Positions 49,538 to 58,652 of a stretch of 64,000 nt of DNA are shown piece by piece. Source of the stretch: an uncultured Halobacteriovorax sp. (GTDB lineage Bacteria > Bdellovibrionota > Bacteriovoracia > Bacteriovoracales > Bacteriovoracaceae). Position numbers and translations under genes: made by a program. The DNA is taken from positions 310,001 through 374,000 of the forward strand of contig CAJXVS010000003.1 of assembly GCA_913061265.1 (NCBI GenBank), in the 5' to 3' direction. Under the pieces are notes generated by a model, which worked only from the letters and a program-made list of their open reading frames with translations, was not told where the DNA came from and searched no databases. Every line of letters begins with the position of its first letter. The first letter of the stretch is position 1.

Positions 49538-51132
49538 AGAAATTAATAATTGCGGCTATTCTAATTTTCATTTGCCTCCTACTTGATCTTGGGAACCCTG
49601 ATGCTTTAAGGCAAGGGACTGAGGGCTTCTATCTTAAGGTAACAGAGGAGATGTTCCAAAAAGGAAGTTTTCTAACTCCGTATTATCTAGGACAACCGCA
49701 CTGGTCTAAGCCACCCTTTCTTTTTTTACTTCCTCAGATATTCTACTTTATTCAAGGTGAATCTTCACTGTTCTTGAGCCGTTTATCAGTCCTACTCCTT
49801 TCTATAGGACTAAGCTTTGTTGCTGCTAGAAAAATTGGTAAAATAACAGGAGAGAGGTCTTATAAGATTTTCTTTTTTCTCTTCGCGACTTTAGGGTTTT
49901 TCAAGTACTCAAGAATCTTTATGATGGAGTTTCCCCTCCTAATTCTTTGCTTTCTCGCTAGTATTTATTTTTTCTCTTATCTTCAAACTAAAAATAAAAG
50001 AGATTTTCTCCTATCCATTCTTTTTAGTATTCTAAGCGTACAGGTCAAAGGCCCTGTTTCATTGGCAATGCTTGGCCCAGCTTTCACTCTATATGCTTGT
50101 TACCATTATTTAGTTTTCAGAAAGCTCTACTGGAAAGAAATAGCTGTTTGGGCCTTAAGCTCTTTATTTTTATCAACTTTTTGGTTTTTACATCAGTATA
50201 TAAATTTCGGGCAAGATTTTATTGACTACTTTTTCCTACGTGAGAATTTAGGAAAGTTTTCTTCGAAGTCTTATCCAATCCTAAATGTATTTCAAGGGCT
50301 GGTTTTGTATGGCCTTCCTTGGACTATTTTGATTCCTACTCTCATTTGGAATATAAAGAAAAAAGGAATTGAAGAACTAACGAGATCTAAGAATAAATTC
50401 ACAGTTTTCCTTTGGTCATGCTTTTTAGTCTTTTTTATTATTTGGCTGATTCCTTCACAGAGAAGTCATCACTATGCCATCCCTTCTCTACCCTTTTTGC
50501 TAACAATAATATATTTTGAGTTCTTTAAAGACGCTCAATTTTCTTCAAAAATCTCTACTCTATTTAAAACTTATCTATTAGTACTATGCTCACTAGGGAT
50601 TTTTCTTTCAATCTTTCCCATTTCTTTTCACGACCAGTTTCCTAACTCAAACATCTATATTCTCTCGCTTGGAGTCTTCTTATTGCTTGGGGCTATTTCT
50701 TTGACCTTTTTTGGAAAGAATAGAAATATATTCATGGCCTATTCACATGTCATAATCGTGACCGTTTTTTGGTCGGTTCTCGTTCCTAACTTTCTTCTTC
50801 CGCTAGTCCCAGACAAAGCGATAGAAAACACAAAAGTGTTCAAATCTATTGGCGCAGTTCATCGTAAACCATATTTTATTTCTGAATCCTTGGGTAGAGA
50901 GGTAACTGTTTTGGGTCTTGATGGCATTGCAGCATTCCTAGAAAAAGAAGGCACAGCCGTTATAATAGACGGCGATATCTTTCCCCTTATCGACTCAAGT
51001 TCTAAGTATAAGAAATTGCAGGTTTGGAAAGTTTGGAGAAGAGGAATAAAGCCTGGTGAAATTATAAGAAGCTTAAAAAATAAAGAGCTATCAAAATTAA
51101 AATCTAATATGCTTATTATTACAAATCCATGA
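49534..51132 (+). CDS. ArnT-like membrane glycosyltransferase
   Basis: This 532-residue polytopic protein is of the PMT/ArnT type. Near the N-terminus it has the catalytic loop with Asp and Arg (NPDALRQGTEGFYLKVTEEM), then PHWSKPPFLFLLPQ. About 11-12 membrane helices follow, and SQRSHHYAIPSLPFL precedes the C-terminal soluble part. Such enzymes move a sugar from a polyprenyl carrier to lipid A or other acceptors on the periplasmic side. Its place just after the LptF/G-like permease supports a role in LPS modification. The sugar is unknown. Confidence 0.82.
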   Translation: MKKLIIAAILIFICLLLDLGNPDALRQGTEGFYLKVTEEMFQKGSFLTPYYLGQPHWSKPPFLFLLPQIFYFIQGESSLFLSRLSVLLLSIGLSFVAARKIGKITGERSYKIFFFLFATLGFFKYSRIFMMEFPLLILCFLASIYFFSYLQTKNKRDFLLSILFSILSVQVKGPVSLAMLGPAFTLYACYHYLVFRKLYWKEIAVWALSSLFLSTFWFLHQYINFGQDFIDYFFLRENLGKFSSKSYPILNVFQGLVLYGLPWTILIPTLIWNIKKKGIEELTRSKNKFTVFLWSCFLVFFIIWLIPSQRSHHYAIPSLPFLLTIIYFEFFKDAQFSSKISTLFKTYLLVLCSLGIFLSIFPISFHDQFPNSNIYILSLGVFLLLGAISLTFFGKNRNIFMAYSHVIIVTVFWSVLVPNFLLPLVPDKAIENTKVFKSIGAVHRKPYFISESLGREVTVLGLDGIAAFLEKEGTAVIIDGDIFPLIDSSSKYKKLQVWKVWRRGIKPGEIIRSLKNKELSKLKSNMLIITNP

Positions 51133-51173
51133 GGCAAGCACTTGCATTTAATAGACTTGTGCAGTGCTCGCGT

Positions 51174-51181
51174 GCTATACA
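51174..51181 (+). promoter_or_regulatory. extended -10 element before def
   Basis: TGCTATAC A (TGn plus TATACA at 51176-51181) lies only 6 bases before the def ATG. The start of transcription would fall on or next to the ATG, and no Shine-Dalgarno is present. The -35 region is not recognisable. Confidence 0.4.
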
Positions 51182-51187
51182 ACCGGC

Positions 51188-51778
51188 ATGACTAAACTAA
51201 CTCTTGGTGAACAATATAAGCTTGAGGGTGAGCCGCTTAAGGTTCTAACTTACCCTTCCGCAATTCTAAAGAAAATCGCTGAACCAGTCGTAAACTTCAA
51301 TGAGGAAATAGCAGAGTTATCAAAGAACATGCTCTTCACTATGTATAGAGCGCCAGGTATCGGTCTTGCCGCTCCTCAAGTTGGCCACTCAATTAGAATC
51401 TTTTGTATTGATACCGACTTTGAAAGAGAGAGGGTTACCGATTCAGATGGTAGAGACTCTTTTCGTTATTCAAGCTTTAATCCAATAGTCCTTATCAATC
51501 CAGTTATTAAAGAGAAGATTGGTGAAATGGTCTATCAAGAAGGCTGCCTTTCATTTCCTGGTGTCTTTGAGGATGTTAAGAGAGCCGAGAAAGTTACTGT
51601 TGAATATCAGAACACAGAGGGAGAACTACAGGTTCTTGAAGCAGAAGGTGTTCAAGCTATCTGTATCCAACACGAGTTAGATCATCTAGATGGAATTGTC
51701 TTTATTGAAAGGCTCAGCCAATTAAAACGAACTTTCCTTTTAAAGAAATTTAAAAAGAAGAAACCTAGGAAGTCTTAG
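51188..51778 (+). CDS. def: peptide deformylase
   Basis: The ATG at 51188 (MTKLTLGEQY) is chosen; the open frame extends 8 codons upstream without any support. The 196-residue protein has the three motifs GIGLAAPQVG, EGCLSFPG and QHELDHLDG, with the metal ligands Cys, His and His. It removes the formyl group from new proteins. The fmt gene follows directly (its GTG shares bases with the def stop, TAGTG), the classic def-fmt pair. There is an insert of about 15 residues before the second motif (ERERVTDSDGRDSF). Confidence 0.96.
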   Translation: MTKLTLGEQYKLEGEPLKVLTYPSAILKKIAEPVVNFNEEIAELSKNMLFTMYRAPGIGLAAPQVGHSIRIFCIDTDFERERVTDSDGRDSFRYSSFNPIVLINPVIKEKIGEMVYQEGCLSFPGVFEDVKRAEKVTVEYQNTEGELQVLEAEGVQAICIQHELDHLDGIVFIERLSQLKRTFLLKKFKKKKPRKS

Positions 51779-52737
51779 TGAAGAAACTTTCTGTAGTTTT
51801 TTGCGCTACCCCAGAAATAGCAAATAATTGCTTAGTCTTCTTAAATGAATGCCAAGGTGTTGATTTGAAGCTAGCCGTCTCAATGCCAGATCGACCGGCA
51901 GGAAGAGGCAAGGAATTAAGAAGTCCGGCTGTCATTTCAAAGGCCAAAGAATTAGGAATTGATACTTTCCAAAGTGAAAACTTAAACAAAGATGAAGCTT
52001 TTAAGAAATGGCGTAGTGAAAATCAGGTTGACCTCTTCATCGTCTTTGCTTTTGCTCAATTCCTTGGAAAAAGCATCTTAGAGTATCCAAAAATAGGCTG
52101 CTTTAATATTCACACATCTTTACTGCCAAAATATAGAGGTGCCGCTCCTATGCAGTACGCCCTATTTAATGGTGACACCGAAACAGGTATCTGTATTCAA
52201 AAGATGGTTAGTAAGATGGATGCTGGTGATATTGCCCTTGATATCAAGGTTCCAATACATGAGCATGATAACCTAGGCACCTTACATGACCAGTTTCAAT
52301 CTATTGCTCCAAATCTATTAGAGAATTTTATCTCTCAAGTTCAATCGGATTCTGTCGTATTAACTAAGCAAGATGAGAGTAAGATTTCTTTTGCACCATC
52401 AATCCCTAAAGAGAAAACAGTTCTAAATTTCCTAAATAATAACTCAAAAGACCTCCTGAATTTAATAAGGGGGATTTCTCCTATTCCTGCTGCTTATTGT
52501 TTTCTGAATAATAAGCGTTTAAAGGTATTCGAGGGCGAACTTAGTGAAGTTAATCTCAAGCCTGGCGAGACCTCAGTTAGCTTCAACTCATTATTGATTG
52601 GGACTAAAGAGGGAGCCCTAAGGTTGAAAACAGTTCAGATCGAAGGCAAGGGTAAATGCAAAGACAACGAACTTCTTAATGGCCTTAAAAACTCATTTGA
52701 TAATTTTACTCTCACTAGTACCAAGGAAAAAAAATGA
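51778..52737 (+). CDS. fmt: methionyl-tRNA formyltransferase
   Basis: GTG start in TAGTG. This 319-residue protein has the formyltransferase core CATPEIANNCL, FNIHTSLLPKYRGAAPMQYAL with the catalytic Asn and His, and MDAGDIALDI, then a C-terminal OB-like domain (about 205-310, FLNNNSKDLLNLIRGISPIPAAYCFL). It formylates initiator Met-tRNA. It overlaps rpe by 4 bases. Confidence 0.96.
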   Translation: MKKLSVVFCATPEIANNCLVFLNECQGVDLKLAVSMPDRPAGRGKELRSPAVISKAKELGIDTFQSENLNKDEAFKKWRSENQVDLFIVFAFAQFLGKSILEYPKIGCFNIHTSLLPKYRGAAPMQYALFNGDTETGICIQKMVSKMDAGDIALDIKVPIHEHDNLGTLHDQFQSIAPNLLENFISQVQSDSVVLTKQDESKISFAPSIPKEKTVLNFLNNNSKDLLNLIRGISPIPAAYCFLNNKRLKVFEGELSEVNLKPGETSVSFNSLLIGTKEGALRLKTVQIEGKGKCKDNELLNGLKNSFDNFTLTSTKEKK

Positions 52738-53393
52738 AGACAATTATAGCACCTAGCTTATTGGCCTGTGATTTCTTAAATATCGAATCGGAACTAAAGC
52801 ATTTTGAGGGTCAAGATGACTTCTGGTTTCATCTCGACATTATGGATGGGCATTTCGTCCCAAATTTAACTTTTGGTCATCCTATAATTTCTTTAATAAA
52901 TAAGAAGACGACTATTCCTTTAGATGCCCACTTAATGGTTTCAAACCCTGAGTTCTATATCGATACTTTTTCAGATCTCGGAATTCATAACTTAACTTGG
53001 CACTATGAAGCTAGTATAGAAAACACTCTTTCTCTCATTGAAAAAGCGAAGAAGAATTATTCTTCCGTGGGTATTTCTATAAAGCCAAAAACTAAAATAG
53101 AATCGGTCTCATTAGAGATTTTAAAAAATATAGACCTTCTACTCATTATGAGTGTTGAGCCAGGCTTTGGCGGGCAAAAGTTCATTGAAGAAACTTATAG
53201 TCGTATTAAGTTCTTCAAAGGTTTAAGGGAAAAACATTCTCTTAGTTTTCAAATTCAAATAGATGGTGGTGTAAAAGATTCTAATGCTAAAGAATTATTA
53301 GAAGCTGGCGCCGATAACCTTGTTGCAGGATCTTATGTTTTTTCTGCAAATGAAGGTGAATATATTAATAAAGTTAATTCTTTGAGGTTATAA
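52734..53393 (+). CDS. rpe: ribulose-phosphate 3-epimerase
   Basis: This 219-residue TIM barrel has IAPSLLACDF, HLDIMDGHFVPNLTFG, PLDAHLMVSNPE, SVEPGFGGQKF and IQIDGGVKDSN, with all metal ligands (His, Asp, His, Asp). It interconverts ribulose 5-phosphate and xylulose 5-phosphate. It overlaps fmt by 4 bases and touches hutH directly: the hutH ATG follows its stop with no gap. Confidence 0.96.
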   Translation: MKTIIAPSLLACDFLNIESELKHFEGQDDFWFHLDIMDGHFVPNLTFGHPIISLINKKTTIPLDAHLMVSNPEFYIDTFSDLGIHNLTWHYEASIENTLSLIEKAKKNYSSVGISIKPKTKIESVSLEILKNIDLLLIMSVEPGFGGQKFIEETYSRIKFFKGLREKHSLSFQIQIDGGVKDSNAKELLEAGADNLVAGSYVFSANEGEYINKVNSLRL

Positions 53394-54935
53394 ATGACAA
53401 AGCAGTTGATCCTAGATGGTAAATCTCTTACCTCTCTTGATGTTTACAAAGTTTCTCATGCGAAAAAAGGTGAATACGAATTAGTTTTATCCAAAGATTC
53501 GATAAAGAAAGTATTAAAAAGTAATGAATATGTAATTGGTAAATCAAAGTCTGACGAAGCCATTTATGGAATTAATACAGGGTTTGGTGCTTTAAGCTCT
53601 ATGAAAATTGAGGAAGAAAACCTCGAACAACTTCAATTAAACTTAATTAGATCTCACTGTACGGGGGTTGGTCCAAATTTTGACAGAGAAACAACTCGAG
53701 CCATTATGCTCCTTAGGGCCAATTGTTTAATTAGTGGTTACTCTGGAGTTTCAATCTCGGCGATCAATCTGCTTCTAGATTTTATCAATGAAGACGTAAA
53801 TCCTTTGGTTCCTAAAAAAGGAAGTGTCGGCGCCTCCGGAGATTTAGCTCCTTTGGCCCATGTAGCTCTTTGCCTCATTGGTGAAGGACAAGTTATTTAT
53901 AATGGAAAAGAAATAAGCTCTAAGTTTGCTCTTCATGAAATTAAAAAAGAAGCTATCACATTAGGTCCTAAAGATGGACTGGCCCTTATTAATGGAACAG
54001 CCGTTATGGCCGCCCTTGGCTGCGTAGGTATTCATAGGGCCATCAATATTGCTAAGATTGCTGATATTGCAGGCGCACTTACTCTAGATGGCGTGCAAGG
54101 AACTTCGGTTGCCTTTTCTCGAAGAATCTCTGAGCTTAAACCACATAAAGGACAACTTAATGTCTGTGATAACTTAGCTGTCCTTCTAAAGGGATCTGAG
54201 ATTATTGAATCCCATGAAGATTGTGGCAAGGTTCAAGACCCTTACAGTCTTCGTTGTATTCCTCAAGTTCATGGGGCTTCAAGAATGACGATAGATCATT
54301 TCAAGACTCTTCTTGATGTCGAAATTAATTCAGTCACAGATAACCCTCTAGTTTTCCCAGATGAAGATCTTATTATTTCTGGGGGGAATTTCCACGGTGA
54401 GGCTATGGCCCTAGGAATGGATTATATGACGATGGGACTTTCTGAGTTTGGTAATATTTCAGAAAGAAGAATTGAAAAGATGATGAATCCTACTTTTAGC
54501 GACCTTCCACCGTTTCTTATCGAAAAAAGTGGGTTAAATAGTGGACTCATGATTGCTCATGTTACAGCGGCAGCTCTAGCTTCAGAAAATAAAGCCTTAT
54601 GCACTCCTGCCTCTGTCGACAGTATTCCGACCTCAACCGATAAAGAAGATCATGTTTCTATGGGTGTGACCAGTGGTCGTATGCTTATTGAATTAATAGA
54701 TAACCTTTATTATATCTTAGCTATTGAGTTCCTTTGCTCTTCACAGGCATTAGATTTTCAAAGGCCAAAGAAAACTTCAAAAGCATTAGAGAATGTTCAT
54801 GCTCTTATTCGTAAACATGTTCCGAAGATTACCCAGGATAGGGTCTTTCAACCAGATATTAATAATATTGAATCTCTACTAAGATCAGGTGAGCTAGTTG
54901 CCGCCGCTGAAGAAGAAACAGGAGAATTATTCTAA
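53394..54935 (+). CDS. hutH: histidine ammonia-lyase
   Basis: This 513-residue protein has the self-forming MIO cofactor site A147-S148-G149 in [14 protein letters not shown], with YGINTGFG before it and the downstream [15 protein letters not shown] and [12 protein letters not shown] blocks. It converts histidine to urocanate plus ammonia. It begins immediately after rpe and ends with a one-base overlap with hutU. The hut genes therefore appear joined to the def-fmt-rpe unit rather than forming a separately controlled operon. Confidence 0.97.
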   Translation: MTKQLILDGKSLTSLDVYKVSHAKKGEYELVLSKDSIKKVLKSNEYVIGKSKSDEAIYGINTGFGALSSMKIEEENLEQLQLNLIRSHCTGVGPNFDRETTRAIMLLRANCLISGYSGVSISAINLLLDFINEDVNPLVPKKGSVGASGDLAPLAHVALCLIGEGQVIYNGKEISSKFALHEIKKEAITLGPKDGLALINGTAVMAALGCVGIHRAINIAKIADIAGALTLDGVQGTSVAFSRRISELKPHKGQLNVCDNLAVLLKGSEIIESHEDCGKVQDPYSLRCIPQVHGASRMTIDHFKTLLDVEINSVTDNPLVFPDEDLIISGGNFHGEAMALGMDYMTMGLSEFGNISERRIEKMMNPTFSDLPPFLIEKSGLNSGLMIAHVTAAALASENKALCTPASVDSIPTSTDKEDHVSMGVTSGRMLIELIDNLYYILAIEFLCSSQALDFQRPKKTSKALENVHALIRKHVPKITQDRVFQPDINNIESLLRSGELVAAAEEETGELF

Positions 54936-56593
54936 TGAACACAAATATTCCATTACCTCCGACGGGGTCGAAACTTGTTTGTAAGGGCTGGCACCAAGAA
55001 GCCGCATTAAGATGTTTATTAAATAATCTACACCCGGATGTTGCCGAAGATAGAGACAATCTCATTGTCTATGGTGGAAACGGTCAGGCTGCTAGAAATC
55101 ACAAAGCTCTAAACGATATAATAAGTTCTCTTAAAGATTTAGAAAATAACGAAACCTTATTGGTTCAATCTGGTAAGCCAGTTGCCGTTATTCCTTCTAA
55201 TCCTAATGGGCCTAGAGTTTTGATTGCAAATTCTAACTTGGTTCCTGAATGGGCTAATTGGGATTACTTTAATAAGCTAAAAAAAGATGGCTTAATTATG
55301 TATGGTCAAATGACAGCTGGTTCATGGATTTATATTGGAAGCCAAGGCATCCTTCAGGGAACATACGAAACCTTTATGGCTGCAGCTGAAAAGCATTATG
55401 GTGTAAATTCAAACCTAAAATCGAAGATTGTTCTAACTGCTGGAATTGGTGGAATGGGTGGAGCTCAACCACTAGCAGTAAAGATGGCCGGTGGTGTGTT
55501 TATAGGTTGTGATATTGATAGATCACGCATCGAAAAAAGAATCAAAACGAAGTATCTAGATGAATTAGTTGAAACATATGATGACGCCATTAAGGTAGCC
55601 AAAGAGAAGAAAGAAAAAGGCGAAGCCTATAGTGTTGGTGTTGTTGGAAATGCTGCTGACTTTTTTGAGTTTGTTTTAAATTCCGACTTATTACCAGACT
55701 TAGTGACTGATCAAACATCTGCTCATGATCCTTTAAATGGTTATGTCCCTAGGGGATATAAATTTGAAGAGGCCATGAAGTTAAAAGAAGAAGACCAAGA
55801 AAGGTTTTCAAAAGAAAGTTATAAAACAATGGGTGATCAAGTTTTAGCAATGCTTGAGTTTCAAAAGAAGGGAAGCCACGTCTTTGATTATGGAAATAAT
55901 CTTAGAGAAGGCGCTCGAATCTCAGGTGTTAAGAATGCCTTTGATTTCCCTGGCTTCGTACCTGCTTATATTAGACCTCTTTTTTGTGAAGGCTCAGGTC
56001 CCTTTAGATGGATCGCCTTAAGTGGAGACCCCGAAGATATTAGAGTTACTGATGAAGCTCTTAAAGAAGCTTTTCCTGAAAATAAAAAACTAATCAATTG
56101 GTTAGAAAAAGCCAATGAAATGATCAGCTTTCAAGGGCTCCCTAGTAGAATCTGTTGGCTTAAATATGGCGAGAGAGAGAAAGCCGGTTTGCTCTTTAAT
56201 AAATTAGTAAGAGATGGAAAAGTTAAAGCTCCTATCGTTATTGGAAGAGACCATCTAGATTGTGGTTCAGTAGCTTCTCCAAATAGAGAAACAGAAGCAA
56301 TGAAAGATGGCTCAGATGCTATTAGTGATTGGCCCATCCTTAATATGGCCATCAATACAATGAATGGCGCTTCTTGGACTAGTTTTCATCATGGTGGTGG
56401 AGTAGGGATCGGATACTCTCAACATGCTGGAATGGTTATTGTAGCTGATGGATCAGAAGAGATGGATACTAGACTTAGCCTCGTCTTAAATGCTGACCCG
56501 GGAATGGGAATCATTAGGCATGCTGATGCTGGCTACGAAGAAGCTGAAAGAGTAATGAGTAAAACAAATATTAAATTTCCTTCAAAAGGATAA
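54935..56593 (+). CDS. hutU: urocanate hydratase
   Basis: This 552-residue protein is typical in length. It has [51 protein letters not shown] (the NAD loop), [16 protein letters not shown] and [18 protein letters not shown] with the active-site Cys. It adds water to urocanate using NAD+ as an electrophile. It is coupled to hutH and hutI by one-base overlaps. Confidence 0.97.
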   Translation: MNTNIPLPPTGSKLVCKGWHQEAALRCLLNNLHPDVAEDRDNLIVYGGNGQAARNHKALNDIISSLKDLENNETLLVQSGKPVAVIPSNPNGPRVLIANSNLVPEWANWDYFNKLKKDGLIMYGQMTAGSWIYIGSQGILQGTYETFMAAAEKHYGVNSNLKSKIVLTAGIGGMGGAQPLAVKMAGGVFIGCDIDRSRIEKRIKTKYLDELVETYDDAIKVAKEKKEKGEAYSVGVVGNAADFFEFVLNSDLLPDLVTDQTSAHDPLNGYVPRGYKFEEAMKLKEEDQERFSKESYKTMGDQVLAMLEFQKKGSHVFDYGNNLREGARISGVKNAFDFPGFVPAYIRPLFCEGSGPFRWIALSGDPEDIRVTDEALKEAFPENKKLINWLEKANEMISFQGLPSRICWLKYGEREKAGLLFNKLVRDGKVKAPIVIGRDHLDCGSVASPNRETEAMKDGSDAISDWPILNMAINTMNGASWTSFHHGGGVGIGYSQHAGMVIVADGSEEMDTRLSLVLNADPGMGIIRHADAGYEEAERVMSKTNIKFPSKG

Positions 56594-57816
56594 TGATGTT
56601 TCTATTAAAGAATATACGAGAAGTGCTTACTTTAGAGGGCTCAGATAAAAAAGATGGAAGAAATCTTCTTCCATCAGACCTCTCTATCTTAAAAGATTGT
56701 TCGATAGTCTTTGATGATCAAATTAGGTTCGTAGGGAAATATTCCGATATACCTGATTCAATGCTTAAAAGTATTACAAATGAAAAAGACCTTAAAAATT
56801 ATGTTTTAACTCCAGAGTTAGTAGATTCACATACTCATCTTATCTTTGGTGGAAATCGAGCAAAAGAATACTCCATGAGACTAAACGGTGCAGACTACCA
56901 AGAGATCGCAAAAGCTGGTGGAGGTATCTTAGAGTCCTCTAGAGGAACAAATGCTCTAAGTGATGAAGAGCTCTTTGAGTTATGCTGTGAACGAGTACAC
57001 CGACTGAACTCTTATGGTGTTGGGACAATAGAAATTAAAAGTGGATATGGGCTAGGTTTTAATGAAGAGTATCGACTTTCAAATATTATAAATAAGTTAA
57101 GGAATAAGTTCTCTCCTAAAATACAAATTAAAAACACCTATATGGCGGCCCATGCCGTTCCTAAAGAATCTACTTCTAAGAAGTATATCGATGAAGTCTG
57201 TATCCCTTTACTCGACAAACTCTCAAGTGAAAAAATAATCGATGCTGTAGATATCTTTCATGAAGAAGGTTATTTTGATAGCGAAGATGTAACTAAGCTT
57301 TTAGAACATGCTACTAGTTTAAATCTTCCCGTGAAAACACATGCTGATGAATTCAAAGATAACAAAGGCGCTCTACTTGCTTCAAATCTAAAGTCTTTAT
57401 CAACAGATCATCTACTCAATACTTCAATTGAAAGTATTAAAGCTCTTTCTAGCTCTTCAACAGTTGCCACTCTACTTCCAGGAACAGGATATTTTTTAGG
57501 TAAAGAACAGGCTAACGCACGCGATTTCCTAGATGCTGGAGTAAAAGTCGCTATTGCCTCTGATTACAATCCTGGTAGCTGTCACTGTGACAATGTTCTT
57601 CTTCTTGCCTCCATTGCCGCTCCTAACTATAGAATGAATATGGCCGAACTTTGGACAGCTATAACTTTAAATGCCTCACATGCGCTAGGCCTCAAAGACC
57701 AAGGTTCAATATCTATTGGAAAGAAGCCAAGGTTTTCTTTATTTAAGTTAAATTCAATTGATGAGATTACTTATAATTGGGGAAGAAACTTTTCTGTTAA
57801 TTTAGACTCTATTTGA
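56593..57816 (+). CDS. hutI: imidazolonepropionase
   Basis: This 407-residue protein is an amidohydrolase with the metal site DSHTHLIFGGNRAKEY (about 79-94), EIKSGYGLG, the His of HADEF and the Asp of ASDYNPG. It opens imidazolone propionate to formiminoglutamate. Two ATGs in a row (56593 and 56596) could both start it. The pathway's next enzyme (HutG or HutF) is not in the window. It overlaps the convergent TlpA-like gene by 8 bases. Confidence 0.95.
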   Translation: MMFLLKNIREVLTLEGSDKKDGRNLLPSDLSILKDCSIVFDDQIRFVGKYSDIPDSMLKSITNEKDLKNYVLTPELVDSHTHLIFGGNRAKEYSMRLNGADYQEIAKAGGGILESSRGTNALSDEELFELCCERVHRLNSYGVGTIEIKSGYGLGFNEEYRLSNIINKLRNKFSPKIQIKNTYMAAHAVPKESTSKKYIDEVCIPLLDKLSSEKIIDAVDIFHEEGYFDSEDVTKLLEHATSLNLPVKTHADEFKDNKGALLASNLKSLSTDHLLNTSIESIKALSSSSTVATLLPGTGYFLGKEQANARDFLDAGVKVAIASDYNPGSCHCDNVLLLASIAAPNYRMNMAELWTAITLNASHALGLKDQGSISIGKKPRFSLFKLNSIDEITYNWGRNFSVNLDSI

Positions 57817-58378
57817 TTATTGAATCTACTGTCTCTAAGAATTCACCTGAAACAAAATCTTTCGCTCCATTACTAATCTCAAGAACCTTTCCTTGATTGA
57901 AGATTATAGTAATTGGTATGGCTGAAACCTTAAACTTAGAAACCAATTTACTATCCTCATCAAAAACAATGGGGAAATTGATCTTATATTTTTCTAATAC
58001 TTTCCTAGCATCTTTTATTGAGCGTTTATCATCTGTATTAATACCTACAATCTCAATATCCTTTTCCTTGTATTTATTCTTTAAAGTGACTAAAGAAGGG
58101 AACTCTTCCAAACAAGGGACGCACCAGCTAGCCCAAAAGTTTACGATAATAATCTTGGAGTCTAATTCTTTTAAAGACGTCATTTTTCCATTCTTTTCAA
58201 TAAAGACGTCTTTAAGATTATTCTGATAGTGAAGGTTTAATTTATTCTGAACCTTCCCGGGTGATGCATTGATCTCTTTTGATTTTAAGAATACCTGACT
58301 AATAAGTACGACTAGCCCTAGAGAAAGAGTTGCTAAAACGGGAATATATTTCTTTATTGATGTCATAGTTAGACGCAT
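57809..58378 (-). CDS. TlpA-like thioredoxin-fold protein
   Basis: I place the start at an ATG at 58378 (MRLTMTSIKKY); the open frame runs 31 codons further but gives no sensible N-terminus. The 189-residue protein has a membrane anchor or signal (about 9-28, IPVLATLSLGLVVLISQVFL), then a thioredoxin domain with WASWCVPCLEEFP and cis-Pro in VSAIPITIIF. It should reduce or exchange disulfides in the periplasm, as ResA/CcmG/TlpA do. A TATAAT lies 9 bases before the ATG. No cytochrome-maturation genes are near. Confidence 0.87.
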   Translation of the reverse strand: MRLTMTSIKKYIPVLATLSLGLVVLISQVFLKSKEINASPGKVQNKLNLHYQNNLKDVFIEKNGKMTSLKELDSKIIIVNFWASWCVPCLEEFPSLVTLKNKYKEKDIEIVGINTDDKRSIKDARKVLEKYKINFPIVFDEDSKLVSKFKVSAIPITIIFNQGKVLEISNGAKDFVSGEFLETVDSIIK

Positions 58379-58433
58379 AATATTCTTATTATATAAAGAG
58401 TCTAGAAATTTTATTAGGAAGAAAGCTTTACCT

Positions 58434-58640
58434 ATGAAAAACGATAACGACCCTAAATTACTGCTTACCAACCAGAAAGGTCAGTCATTCATTGAATTTG
58501 TCCTCCTTTTGGTGATGCTTATTGGTATAAGCTATGGGCTTTTAGCTGGTATCAATGGAAACGTCGCGAAACGATGGAAGGCTCTGGTCTCTATCATTGT
58601 AAAGCCTACAGACTCTTCACTAGCCCTCAGAGGCGAATAA
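58434..58640 (+). CDS. short prepilin-like protein (TadE/Flp type)
   Basis: This 68-residue protein has a polar leader (MKNDNDPKLLLTNQK), then the processing site KGQSFIEF with Glu at +5 relative to Gly, then a hydrophobic helix (VLLLVMLIGISYGLLAGI). This is the layout of Flp/TadE-type pseudopilins cleaved by a prepilin peptidase. No tad or pil genes lie near; it sits 12 bases before glpK. It is probably a real gene, given AGGAAG upstream of the ATG. Confidence 0.7.
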   Translation: MKNDNDPKLLLTNQKGQSFIEFVLLLVMLIGISYGLLAGINGNVAKRWKALVSIIVKPTDSSLALRGE

Positions 58641-58652
58641 TCTAGGACATTA

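Noticed and set aside
57897-58226. 109-codon frame antisense to the TlpA-like gene
   Set aside because: The thioredoxin motif WASWCVPC on the other strand is decisive; the antisense frame has no site or family pattern.
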